From Taibaiella sp. KBW10 (GTDB taxonomy: Bacteria > Bacteroidota > Bacteroidia > Chitinophagales > Chitinophagaceae), in NCBI RefSeq assembly GCF_003852495.1, contig NZ_QAJI01000004.1, positions 100,802 to 164,801 on the forward strand: a stretch of DNA of 64,000 nucleotides, given 5' to 3'. This document shows positions 28,369 to 37,700 of the stretch, piece by piece (the stretch's first letter is position 1; each line of letters begins with the position of its first letter). Position numbers and translations under genes: made by a program. The notes below the pieces were generated by a model. It ran no database searches and was not told where the DNA came from. It saw only the letters and a list, made by a program, of their open reading frames with translations.

Positions 28369-29181
28369 CTACCAGCTCATATTCGGATAAGCTCTTTGTA
28401 CATATTGTAATTGGGTAAGAATAAAGCCCATATGTTCGGTATGTGTACCTGTTTTGCCACCCGTGTGCATCCAAGCATTCGCATCGGGCATACTTAAAGT
28501 GGCTTCACTTAATACTGTATATATGTTAGACAACCATTCCGTTTTTAAATGCTCCATTGGAGTGGCGATACTGCCTGCAATCATATCTTTCTCTGCCTCA
28601 GACGGGATAAATAATTCGCCCGAATAAGCCCATAACTCATTAATGGCTTCCTGTATTTTGGCATGGCTTTCGGGTGTACCGTCGCCTAGACGGATTACCC
28701 ATTCGCTGCTCCATTTTAAATGATACTTGGCTTCTTTCAAAGATTTTTCTGCGATAGCAGCGATCACCACATCTTTACTGTTTTTGAGGGCAGTATAATG
28801 TAGTACGGCAAACTGATCGTAATAGAAAGAACGGGCAATAGTGTATGCCCAATCTTTATTGTCTTGTTCTAATAATAAAGCATTTTTGAAATCCCAGGCA
28901 TCCCGGAGATAGGGCAGTGTATCCTCATCCGCTTCCTGACCTTCAGGCAGGTTGAGGTTAGTAAAAGCAGACTGACGGGCTTCGGGTGTTAAATCATTAT
29001 AGACTTCCGCAGCATATTGAAATAAGCTCCTGGCCTGGCCTAAATGATCTAAAGCCGTATTAGTAATGGCAATATCCTGCTCTAAGATAGGGCCATGTCC
29101 ACACCATTCGCTGATGCGATGCCCGATAATTAAAGCATTATCGGCAAGCTGTAAAATATAATTAAGTTTATTGACTGACAT
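28369..29181 (-). CDS. paaC: Phenylacetyl-CoA epoxidase structural subunit PaaC
   Basis: This 270-residue protein matches PaaC: LADNALIIGHRISEWCGHGPILEQ is the conserved N-terminal helix pair (key elements H-R-x-S-E-W and G-P-x-L-E), followed by ITNTALDHLGQAR, DWAYTIARSFYYDQF and EAKYHLKWSSEW. In the known complex PaaC is the ferritin-like, catalytically inactive partner of PaaA in the PaaABCE epoxidase, which opens aerobic phenylacetate degradation. Here paaB lies 41 nt upstream, but paaA, paaD and paaE are missing. A terminator follows directly. Confidence 0.93.
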   Translation of the reverse strand: MSVNKLNYILQLADNALIIGHRISEWCGHGPILEQDIAITNTALDHLGQARSLFQYAAEVYNDLTPEARQSAFTNLNLPEGQEADEDTLPYLRDAWDFKNALLLEQDNKDWAYTIARSFYYDQFAVLHYTALKNSKDVVIAAIAEKSLKEAKYHLKWSSEWVIRLGDGTPESHAKIQEAINELWAYSGELFIPSEAEKDMIAGSIATPMEHLKTEWLSNIYTVLSEATLSMPDANAWMHTGGKTGTHTEHMGFILTQLQYVQRAYPNMSW

Positions 29182-29222
29182 AAATACGGTTTCCTTTGTA
29201 CAAAGGCGTTAAAGATCACAGA

Positions 29223-29507
29223 TTACATGTATTCCACTTCTTTCGGAAGCACATAAAAAGTAGGGTGGCGGTATACTTTATCATTGGCCGGGTCATACAT
29301 TTCATCTGCTTCATCGGGATTAGAGGCATGAATATGCTTGCTTTCCACTACCCAGATACTTACTCCTTCCATTCTTCTGGTATATACATCTCTGGCATTT
29401 TCCATAGCCATAGCCGCATCGGCAGCATGCAAGCTTCCTACGTGCTTATGATCCAAACCTGTTTTGCTACGGATAAAAACTTCCCATAAAGGCCATTCCT
29501 GACTCAT
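29223..29507 (-). CDS. paaB: Phenylacetyl-CoA epoxidase subunit PaaB
   Basis: This 94-residue protein begins MSQEWPLWEVFIRSKTGLDH and continues HVGSLHAADAAMAMENARD and VYTRRMEGVSIWVV, the full PaaB pattern. In characterised systems PaaB bridges PaaAC heterodimers. The normal gene order is paaA-paaB-paaC-paaD-paaE; here the gene directly upstream (51 nt away) encodes an unrelated secreted protein. The pair therefore lacks the catalytic di-iron subunit at this locus. Length and motifs are normal, so the gene itself looks intact. Confidence 0.93.
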   Translation of the reverse strand: MSQEWPLWEVFIRSKTGLDHKHVGSLHAADAAMAMENARDVYTRRMEGVSIWVVESKHIHASNPDEADEMYDPANDKVYRHPTFYVLPKEVEYM

Positions 29508-29558
29508 AATTCATATATTATTTAGTGCGTAAAAATAAACAATTTGCTGCAATTGTCC

Positions 29559-30821
29559 TTATGTTTTTCTCGGTTTCTTCTTGGCAGCCGGAAATAAGAC
29601 ATTATTCAGGATCAACCGGTAGCCCGGAGATTTTGGATGCAATGATAGATCGGTCGGCGGATCGCCTATGGCATGCTGATAATCTTCCGGATCATGCCCT
29701 CCGTAAAAGGTAAACGTTCCTTTACCATATTCGCCATGAAGGTAACGCACCTCGTTTTCTGCCTTATTTTCCCCCATGACAATTACATTACTTTTAATGA
29801 ATTCTTTCCGAAAAGCCGTTGTTTGCCCTACAAACCCTTTAACCGTAGTTGTATGGTTTTGGGTCAACATCGAGGGCACCGGATCAAACTTTGCTGAAAA
29901 GGTGAACAAGGAAAAATAGTCATTATCGGGTCTGGCCTGTCGGTAGTCCGTATTGTCAATACTTGAATATTCATATCGGGTTGGACTACGTTCTAATATA
30001 AAATCCTTAAAGGCAAAACAATGGTCATAATTTAATTTTTGTTGCGCATTAGGGTCCATCGGATCGCCATCAAAAGGTTGCTCACAAATATCCACCCCTT
30101 CTGCAGAAAGCGCAATATCATAGCTGTCTGTTGCCGAACACATGGCAAACAGATAGCCCCCGCCGGCCACGAAATCTCTGATTTTTTGTGCCACAGCCAA
30201 TTTGAGTTGCGATACTTTTTTAAAGCCATGTTTATGCGCCGAGGCTTCCTGTGTTTTTACGTCTTCTATATACCAGTTGGCCATTCGGTAATTAGCCCAG
30301 AATTTACCAAACTGTCCTGTAAAATCTTCATGATGCAGGTGCAACCAGTCGTATTGATTGAGTTTATCGCCCATTAGTTCGTCATCGTACACCTTATCGT
30401 AAGGGATTTCGGCATAAGTAAGGGCCATGGTCACCGCATCGTCCCAGGGAAGCTTCGAGGTTGGGGTATACACCGCAATGCGTGGTGGTTTTTCCAGCTT
30501 AATGATATCCCCGTTAAAATTGGGGTCTACAATCTTGTTTACAATACCCAGGTATTGGCCGTCAGGAATCACCTTATAATCTACTCCACGCACCTTACAC
30601 AAACGTTCGATCGCTTCATTCTGATCCATGGCAAAAGCCCCGCCATCATAATTGAGCAGCCAATCGACCGTAACGCTGCTTTGGAGTGCAACAAAAGCAA
30701 TGCCATAAGCCTTTAGATGGTTGCTTTGGTCATCGGCATTCATGGGTATATATAGCTTTGCGGCAAAAAGGGGCAGATGGCCGGCCAGAAGGCATAGAAA
30801 TACAAAAACGGACTTTTTCAT
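29559..30821 (-). CDS. Exported protein of unknown function (family often labelled asparagine synthetase B)
   Basis: The ATG at 30821 (a TTG 9 nt upstream is less likely) gives 420 residues with a signal peptide ending near LFAAKLYIP. The next stretch (MNADDQSNHLKAYGIAFVAL) is typical of a Bacteroidota family commonly annotated asparagine synthetase B. I see no N-terminal catalytic Cys, PPi-loop or other asparagine synthetase feature. The middle (LHLHHEDFTGQFGKF, AGGGYLFAMCSATDSYD) resembles a class I glutamine-amidotransferase-like or ThuA-like fold, with Cys after the glycine turn. An exported location argues against amino-acid synthesis. Function unknown. It is just upstream of paaB, with 51 nt between them. 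Confidence 0.6.
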   Translation of the reverse strand: MKKSVFVFLCLLAGHLPLFAAKLYIPMNADDQSNHLKAYGIAFVALQSSVTVDWLLNYDGGAFAMDQNEAIERLCKVRGVDYKVIPDGQYLGIVNKIVDPNFNGDIIKLEKPPRIAVYTPTSKLPWDDAVTMALTYAEIPYDKVYDDELMGDKLNQYDWLHLHHEDFTGQFGKFWANYRMANWYIEDVKTQEASAHKHGFKKVSQLKLAVAQKIRDFVAGGGYLFAMCSATDSYDIALSAEGVDICEQPFDGDPMDPNAQQKLNYDHCFAFKDFILERSPTRYEYSSIDNTDYRQARPDNDYFSLFTFSAKFDPVPSMLTQNHTTTVKGFVGQTTAFRKEFIKSNVIVMGENKAENEVRYLHGEYGKGTFTFYGGHDPEDYQHAIGDPPTDLSLHPKSPGYRLILNNVLFPAAKKKPRKT

Positions 30822-30857
30822 TTGTTGCAAATTAAGAAAATTATTGCAGTAATCTAA

Positions 30858-30888
30858 TTTGTCAATTCAGCTAGTACAAGTATATTTG
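30858..30888 (+). promoter_or_regulatory. Consensus Bacteroidota promoter of the nucleotidyltransferase-TPR-DUF4292 operon
   Basis: TTTG at 30858-30861, exactly 19 nt of spacer and TATATTTG at 30881-30888 form a perfect match to the phylum's consensus. The first start codon is at 30922. Confidence 0.9.
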
Positions 30889-30921
30889 CTCTAATTAATC
30901 AACCAGACTTTATACATTCAG

Positions 30922-31929
30922 ATGAATATTATCATACCAATGGCAGGCATGGGCAAACGTATGCGCCCACACACACTTACTACTGCAAAACCGCTGATTC
31001 CTATAGCGGGAAAGCCAGTAGTCCAAAGATTGGTAGAGGATATTGTGCGCACCGCAAATGAAAAAATTGAAACTATTGCCTTTATTATTGCCCCGACTTT
31101 TGGCAAAGCGACCGAGGATATGTTGTTAAATGTAGCCCAAAATCTTGGTGCTAAAGGATTGATCTGTTATCAGGAAGAGGCATTAGGTACAGCACATGCT
31201 ATATTATGTGCCAAAGAATGTTTAGACGGAAATGTATTTATTGCCTTTGCCGATACTTTATTTAAAGCAACATTTACTATAGATACCCAGAAAGACGCAA
31301 TTATCTGGACGCAAAAAGTAGCCGATCCTTCGGCTTTTGGTGTCGTGAAACTGGCAGAAGGCGGGCGCATCATTGAATTTATAGAAAAACCGCCTGTATT
31401 TGTATCTGACCTGGCGATTATCGGCGTTTACTATTTTAAAGATGGTGCCAACCTGAGAAAAGAACTGGAATACCTGATCGATAATGATATTTCGACCAAA
31501 GGCGAATTTCAGCTGACCGATGCCATGGAAAACATGAAAAACAAGAACATTGAATTTTATTGTGATCAGGTAGAGGAGTGGTTGGACTGCGGAAATAAGA
31601 ATGCGACTGTATATACCAACCAGCGCATCCTGGAAATTAAGAAAGATACAGAAACCCTTATAGCAGCTTCTGCAATCATGGAGAACAGTATCATCATTCC
31701 TCCTTGTTTTATCGGAGAGAACGTAGTACTGCGCAATTCCATAGTAGGGCCTCACGTTTCTATAGAGCACGATGCAGTACTGGAACATGTTGTGGTTAGC
31801 AATAGTATGATACAAGAAAGCACGCAATTGAAATATGTAAACCTGACCAATTCTATGTTGGGCAAGCATATTCAATATAAAGAATCTCCAAAAGAAATAA
31901 GCTTAGGAGATTACTCCGTTTTATTATGA
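30922..31929 (+). CDS. Sugar-1-phosphate nucleotidyltransferase with left-handed beta-helix tail
   Basis: This 335-residue protein has the nucleotidyltransferase start MNIIIPMAGMGKRMRPHTLT with TAKPLIPIAGKP, the active-site Lys region EALGTAHAIL and the metal-binding FADTLF. Residues about 255-320 show hexapeptide-like repeats (IIIPPCFIGENVVLRNSIVG) of a left-handed beta-helix. Such enzymes make NDP-glucose or related sugars from NTP and sugar-1-phosphate, for envelope glycans; the sugar and base cannot be assigned. The stop overlaps the ATG of the TPR gene by 4 nt (ATGA), indicating translational coupling. Confidence 0.88.
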   Translation: MNIIIPMAGMGKRMRPHTLTTAKPLIPIAGKPVVQRLVEDIVRTANEKIETIAFIIAPTFGKATEDMLLNVAQNLGAKGLICYQEEALGTAHAILCAKECLDGNVFIAFADTLFKATFTIDTQKDAIIWTQKVADPSAFGVVKLAEGGRIIEFIEKPPVFVSDLAIIGVYYFKDGANLRKELEYLIDNDISTKGEFQLTDAMENMKNKNIEFYCDQVEEWLDCGNKNATVYTNQRILEIKKDTETLIAASAIMENSIIIPPCFIGENVVLRNSIVGPHVSIEHDAVLEHVVVSNSMIQESTQLKYVNLTNSMLGKHIQYKESPKEISLGDYSVLL

Positions 31930-33743
31930 TCGAAAGAAAACACTACTATTCCGTAATAGGTGCTTTACTGCTCACTTTTGCTTTGTATTCGTGTAAGACA
32001 GCCAAACCGGCGGTACAAAACGGGAAACCCGGATCTTTGGAAACGCAAGCAGAAGCGAATAATAAACCTGAAACCAAAGGACGTATTATTGAAGGATATA
32101 CCCTTCAAAATAATGATCGGGTATATTTTAATGCGATCCGTAATTATATTTTAGGAAAGTACGATACCTCTTTTGTAACCTTCAACTATTATTCCCGTCT
32201 GGATACCAGTAATGCTGCCGCATATTATTACCTGGCCAATCTGAAAGGGAGGGCTAATTATTTAAAGCAAACCCTGAGTGATGCGCAAAAGGCCGCACGC
32301 CTTGCACCGGATAATAAATGGATACAGTCGTTTTATGCCAGTGTCCTTGCTTTTTCAGAGTCTTATGAAAATGCAGCACAGATCTTTATTAAGCTGGCCA
32401 AACAAAATCCCAGCGACCGAAGCAATTATTATATTGCCGCTTCCAAGTTGTATGTGAGAAATAAAAACTATCCTGCAGCCTTGTCGGTGTTAGATACGCT
32501 ACAACAAAACAGACCCGAAAATGATGAAGATGTACTGCTGGAAAAGCAGAATATCTATATGGTGAGTAAAGATTTTTCGAATGCCATAAGGGTTACCGAG
32601 CAATTGGTTGATGCTTACCCACTTACGCCAGAATATCTCATTCATCTTACCGAAATATATGAGATACAAAAGAATGACGCCAAATCTTTAGAGACGATAA
32701 AACTTTTGGAGAAAAGATTTCCGGACAATGATGAGATCACCTCTTATACATTTGGGTATTTTTTGAAAAAACGCAATATGGAGATGGTGTCTCAATCGCT
32801 GAATGAGTATGTAGACGCAGCAGAGGCCAATAAAGAAAAAAACCTGTCTATCTTGGATCAAATTGGTGCTTATATGAGTAGCAACCAGAAAGATACCGCT
32901 GTGCTTACCTTCTTGACCGGATTGACACAGAAAATAACAGAGACCAAACCTAATAATTTTACGGCTAAGCGCCTGCTGGCTTCTATGAATCTGTATAACC
33001 GTAATGAAGCCGAAGGTTTAAAACAATTTGAACAACTCATCCAACAGGATCCCGGTAACTATGCATTGTATACCCCGGTACTGAGTTACTATTTATATTC
33101 CGGCAAGCAGGATTCGACGCTCCGCTACCTGGATCGGATGGAATATATCTTTCCCGATTCCATTGATCTTCCCTTAAACAAAATGCTGATTTTCCGTTCC
33201 GATAATAAGTTGGATACCGCATTGAAGTATGCGCTTAAAGGATTGGATCTATCTCAAAAGCAAAAATCAAAAGACAGAGAAATCCTGTTTTTTAACAGCA
33301 TTGCAGAAACGTACAACGAACTCAAGCAATATCCGCAATCAGATAGCGTATTTGATGCACTGTTAAAGAAAGACCCGGAGAATATCATGGCATTAAACAA
33401 TTATGCCTATTATCTGTCAGAAAGAGGCGTGCGTTTAGAATATGCCCTGAATCTGTCCAAGAAAACACTGGAACAGCAAAATGCCGAACCCAATTACCTG
33501 GATACCTATGGCTGGATCTTATATAAGATGAACCGTTTTGAAGAGGCAAAAACGTATATGGAAAAAGCGATTACTTATGCAGGCAAAGATGTGTCTGCGG
33601 TAGTATTGGAGCACTATGCCGATATTGAATTCAAACTGGGAAATGAGGAAAATGCCCTGAAAATATGGAAGGCCATTGATAAGGCCGGGCAAGGCTCCTC
33701 TTTTATAAAGAAAAAAATAAAAGACAAGAAAATTTATGAATAG
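31926..33743 (+). CDS. TPR-repeat lipoprotein
   Basis: This 605-residue protein starts with a lipoprotein signal peptide whose lipobox is LYSC with Cys23. The remainder is helical with many tetratricopeptide-like repeats (AAYYYLANLKGRANYLKQ, NALNNYAYYLSERG type units; the clearest are near residues 480-570). It should be anchored in the envelope facing the periplasm as a protein-interaction scaffold. It overlaps the nucleotidyltransferase gene by 4 nt and the DUF4292 gene by 8 nt, so the three are co-translated. TPR-DUF4292 pairs are common in Bacteroidota. The role is unknown. Confidence 0.85.
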   Translation: MIERKHYYSVIGALLLTFALYSCKTAKPAVQNGKPGSLETQAEANNKPETKGRIIEGYTLQNNDRVYFNAIRNYILGKYDTSFVTFNYYSRLDTSNAAAYYYLANLKGRANYLKQTLSDAQKAARLAPDNKWIQSFYASVLAFSESYENAAQIFIKLAKQNPSDRSNYYIAASKLYVRNKNYPAALSVLDTLQQNRPENDEDVLLEKQNIYMVSKDFSNAIRVTEQLVDAYPLTPEYLIHLTEIYEIQKNDAKSLETIKLLEKRFPDNDEITSYTFGYFLKKRNMEMVSQSLNEYVDAAEANKEKNLSILDQIGAYMSSNQKDTAVLTFLTGLTQKITETKPNNFTAKRLLASMNLYNRNEAEGLKQFEQLIQQDPGNYALYTPVLSYYLYSGKQDSTLRYLDRMEYIFPDSIDLPLNKMLIFRSDNKLDTALKYALKGLDLSQKQKSKDREILFFNSIAETYNELKQYPQSDSVFDALLKKDPENIMALNNYAYYLSERGVRLEYALNLSKKTLEQQNAEPNYLDTYGWILYKMNRFEEAKTYMEKAITYAGKDVSAVVLEHYADIEFKLGNEENALKIWKAIDKAGQGSSFIKKKIKDKKIYE

Positions 33744-34539
33744 ACTATTGTATAGAAATGCCGCCTTTACCGCGGTTGCCGCGAGTGTCATGCTATTTGG
33801 AGCATCTTGTAAAACAACAAAAAAAGTAAAAAAAGCAGAAGAACCCACTGTGGTCGTTCCGGTGGTGAAACCGGATGATTTTGGAAAACTGTATGAACGC
33901 AGTTTTACCTATAGTACCTTCTCCGGAAAGGCACAAATGCACTATGTGGGCAATGGGCAGGATCAGAACTTTACTGCCAATATCAAAATGGAGAAGGACA
34001 AAAAAGTCTGGCTTTCCGTTATCGCTCTGGGTATCCAGGAGATTGCTAGGGCACAGGTGACGCCCGAAAAGATGCAGGCGATAGAAAGATTAAGTCGCTC
34101 TGCTTATGATATGACTTTTGAGGAAGGACTTAAAAAACTGAATGCACCTATAGAATTTCCAATGTTGGAAAACCTGTTGATCGGTAATCCCATCATGCAG
34201 AAATTAAAAATAAAAGACATTGCCAATACAGGGAGCGAAGTGAAAATTGTAACCGAAAAAGATGGTTATGTGCAAACGCTGACTTACGATAAGAATACGC
34301 AAAACCTTATAGAGCAACTGGTGGTTTCGGAAGCAAAGAAATTCAGATGCACGGTTAAATACAGTGATTATGTGGTGTTGAACGGGCAGGCATTTGCCAA
34401 AACCAGGTCGATCAATATTGAAGACCAGGCTAAGAATAAAACAACCTTACTGGAAATGGATTTTAGCAAATATGATTTGGATGGCGCTTTAGATATCCAG
34501 TTTTCGATTCCTTCTAATTATAAAATGAAGCAATTGTAA
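33736..34539 (+). CDS. DUF4292 lipoprotein
   Basis: This 267-residue protein has a lipobox FGASC with Cys25 and the DUF4292 pattern (SFTYSTFSGKAQMHYVG, KKVWLSVIALGIQEIARA, YDMTFEEGLKKLN). The secondary structure pattern of long beta strands with few helices suggests the LolA/LolB-like fold, hence a possible part in lipoprotein or lipid delivery; this is inferred. It overlaps the TPR gene by 8 nt and ends the operon. The murein hydrolase activator gene that often follows DUF4292 in the phylum is absent; a terminator and then porU follow. Confidence 0.85.
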   Translation: MNRLLYRNAAFTAVAASVMLFGASCKTTKKVKKAEEPTVVVPVVKPDDFGKLYERSFTYSTFSGKAQMHYVGNGQDQNFTANIKMEKDKKVWLSVIALGIQEIARAQVTPEKMQAIERLSRSAYDMTFEEGLKKLNAPIEFPMLENLLIGNPIMQKLKIKDIANTGSEVKIVTEKDGYVQTLTYDKNTQNLIEQLVVSEAKKFRCTVKYSDYVVLNGQAFAKTRSINIEDQAKNKTTLLEMDFSKYDLDGALDIQFSIPSNYKMKQL

Positions 34540-34558
34540 TTGAAAATCAATTTTATAG

Positions 34559-34597
34559 CAAAAGGGATGTTCGTACTGGTACGGGGCATCCCTTTTG
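34559..34597 (+). terminator. Terminator of the DUF4292 operon
   Basis: An 11-bp stem (34559-34569 with 34587-34597) contains a second small stem (CGTA with TACG) in its loop. The T-run is interrupted by a G, so efficiency is uncertain. Confidence 0.7.
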
Positions 34598-34660
34598 TAT
34601 TTCAGCTGTTTCTTGCCCCTTAAATTGGCAGGATTACCATTTTTTTAGACTTATATTCAG

Positions 34661-34668
34661 TATTTTTG
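34661..34668 (+). promoter_or_regulatory. -7 element of porU
   Basis: TATTTTTG fits TAnnTTTG and lies 73 nt before the porU ATG. No clean TTTG occurs at -33; a run of T residues at 34641-34647 is at about the right distance. Confidence 0.5.
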
Positions 34669-34680
34669 AGTTTGAGGTGC

Positions 34681-34731
34681 TTTGGCGTAAAATTTTATAC
34701 CCGTGTTTTACGTTATAGCGGTAACGCCAAA
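34681..34731 (+). promoter_or_regulatory. porU leader with mutually exclusive stems
   Basis: TTTGGCGT (34681-34688) can pair with ACGCCAAA (34724-34731). CGTAAAA (34686-34692) can instead pair with TTTTACG (34706-34712), and CGTTA (34711-34715) with TAACG (34722-34726). The stems share bases, so they cannot all form together. It ends 9 nt before the porU ATG at 34741. Confidence 0.4.
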
Positions 34732-34740
34732 TATTGAATC

Positions 34741-37700
34741 ATGAAAATAGTTAAACTCTTATTACTGGCTACGTTATGTTCCGCAGCCGTTTATGCCGGA
34801 GCAAAGCGTACGGTTTCCATAGACAACTTTAAAGCCTATGAAGTGAATGAGCAGGGTATATATGGGAAGCGTTTTCCACTATTGAATGCTTATGATACGG
34901 CAAAAATTACCCTGAAAAATATACAGTCTGTGGTTCTTAGCGAAGGTGTTCCATCCGGAATCACCGTACACGAAGGCGTTCCTCAGGTATCCGTGGTTTT
35001 TGGAAAGGAGAGAAAGCAGCTTGTGGCTACGGTCAATATGCCTTTGTTTTATAAAGAACAAAATGTCATTAAGAGAATTACATCCTTTGATGTTGAAATA
35101 GAAGAAGAAAAATCCCATAATATCGTAGCCAAAACCTATGCTGGTCATTCTATATTGTCTAGCGGTACCTGGTATAAGATAGCCGTAGACAGAAGGGGTG
35201 TTTTTAAAATCGATTATGCATTCCTGCAAAGTTTAGGACTCAATCCTGCGACCATCAATCCCAATAATATAAGGATATATGGGAATGGCGGTACCGTTAT
35301 TGAAGAGGCCGTAACCGATGGCGCACCGGACGACCTCGTAGAAAATGCGATTGATGTACGCAGTAGCGGATCAACCTTCGGAACAGGTGATTTTATCTTA
35401 TTCTATGCAAATGGCCCATTAAAATGGCAATACAGTACAGCCAGTCAGCAGTTTGAGCAAACACAGAATTACTATGAGCCGCAAAGCTATTATTTCCTGA
35501 ATGTCGACCTTGGCCCGGGCAAGCGTATTCAGAACATGAGCAGCAGTGCTTTACCGGTGGCTAAAACAGTCAATACGTTTAATGAATACCGGGTCTATGA
35601 AAAAGACTCTGTAAATATTGCCAATATGGGTAAGGAATGGTATAGCAATTTCATGAACACCAACAATGCCAGTTCCCTGACGCAATTTGTGAATCTAGAT
35701 CTGGGTGCGGTATCCGATACCGTACGCTACGATTTCAGAGCCGCCGCCAGAATAGAACTGGGTACCGGAAGTTTGTCTTTGTCTAATAATAATACCTTAC
35801 TCAATACAATCAATTTTTCGGCTTCGGGCTCCTCAAGCATAGCCTTTGCCAGCAGTACAAGAAGCGGCTTTTTTATCACTACACAGCCTAACCTCAGTTT
35901 TAAATTAAATTTCTCCTCTGCAGCATCTAACGGTAAGGCTTACCTGGATTATATCCGGCTGAATTATAAAAGATCTTTGTCCTTGCAAAACGGGCAAATC
36001 AATTTCAGATCATTGGAGCAACGTAATTTAAACGCTTCCAATGCCTTGACGTTTACAGTAGCGAATATGAACAGCAATGCCAGAATTTGGGATGTGACCA
36101 ATATGCTGGAACCCAAATTAGTACCGGGTAGCGCAACAGGGGGCAGCTTCTCCTTTAATGATGGAGGGGGTACACTGAAAGAATATATTGCTTTTGACGG
36201 AAGCAGCTATGGCAGCCCGGTTAAAATCGGTACCGTAAGCAATCAGGATTTACATGCTTTAAGCCAGGTCGATTACCTGATCATTACGAATAATGAATTA
36301 TTGCCGGCAGCCAACAGTCTGGCAGACATGCATCGTACAAAATATAATACTACTGTACATGTTGTGACCGTAGATAAAATATACAATGAATTTTCTTCTG
36401 GCGGACAAGATATCGGGGGAATCAGGAATTTTATCCGGATGTTCTACAACAGAGGCACACCCGGCAACTTGATTAAAAACGTTTTACTGTTTGGTATGGC
36501 CTCTTTCGATTATAAAGACCGTATTGCTCATAATACCAATATTGTACCCACCTACCAAACCCAAAATAGTGAAAATAAAACGCTGGCTTTTGCCACCGAT
36601 GAGTTTTATACTTTACTGGATGATGGTGAAAATGTAAACCTGAATAACAATACAGGCGCCTATATCGATATCGGATTGGGCCGTATTCCGGCTGGCAACC
36701 TGGCAGAAGCCAATGATGTCGTGGATAAAATCAAGCGCTATACCAGCCCGCTTTCTTTTGGAGAATGGAAAAATAACCTTACCCTGGTGACGGACGATTA
36801 TGAAGCCGGATTTGCATTTTTAACCAGTTCCGAATCTATTAGCGATGCCGTTATGGGCGCTAACAGCGGAATCAACCAATCTAAACTATATACCGATGCG
36901 GCACCAAGGGTTGCTACACCAAGCGGAATTAAATTTCCTACGGTAACGCGCGATATCAACAACCAGATCTTTAACGGTACTTTCCTGATGAATTATATTG
37001 GTCATGGTAGTCCGCAACGCTGGGCCTTGGAAGAGATCTTGTATAAGGGAGATATTGAGCAATGGAATAATGACTCCAAATTGCCGATTATGGTAACGGG
37101 TACCTGTGACTATGGCCGTTTCGATAATCCCGAAGAGCCTTCTTCCGGGGCTTACCTGATCACCAAACATAATGGAGGGGCTATTGCAGCCATCACAACC
37201 ACTCAGGAAGTTTACGAAGGACAAAATAACCGGATGAATATCGGGTATTTGTCCGCTCAGTTTGAAAAAGATGCCAATGGAAAATACCTGAGTTTTGGGG
37301 AGGCCTTTAGAGAGGGTAAAAACCGTGCAGGGGCTTCCGTGCAGGATAATTCCCGCAAATTTGCCCTTCTGGGTGATCCGGCGATTAAACCTGCTTTACC
37401 GGAAAATCTGGTACAGACCGACAGCATTTTGGTACGGACTAATACGGGTGCCTATTTACTGACCGATACCCTGAATGCCTTGGGTAAATATAAAATTAAA
37501 GGGAATGTAGCCAATGCTTCGGGCAATGTAAAAACCGATTTTAACGGTCAGGTATTTGTAACGGTTTATGATAAAATGAAAAACGTATCGGCCACCAATC
37601 CTGCTTTGCTGGCATCTTCACTTCAAAAAACATTCCGTGTGCAAAATAATATCCTGTTTAAAGGAAATGCCAAGGTGGTGAACGGACTATTTGAGATTGA

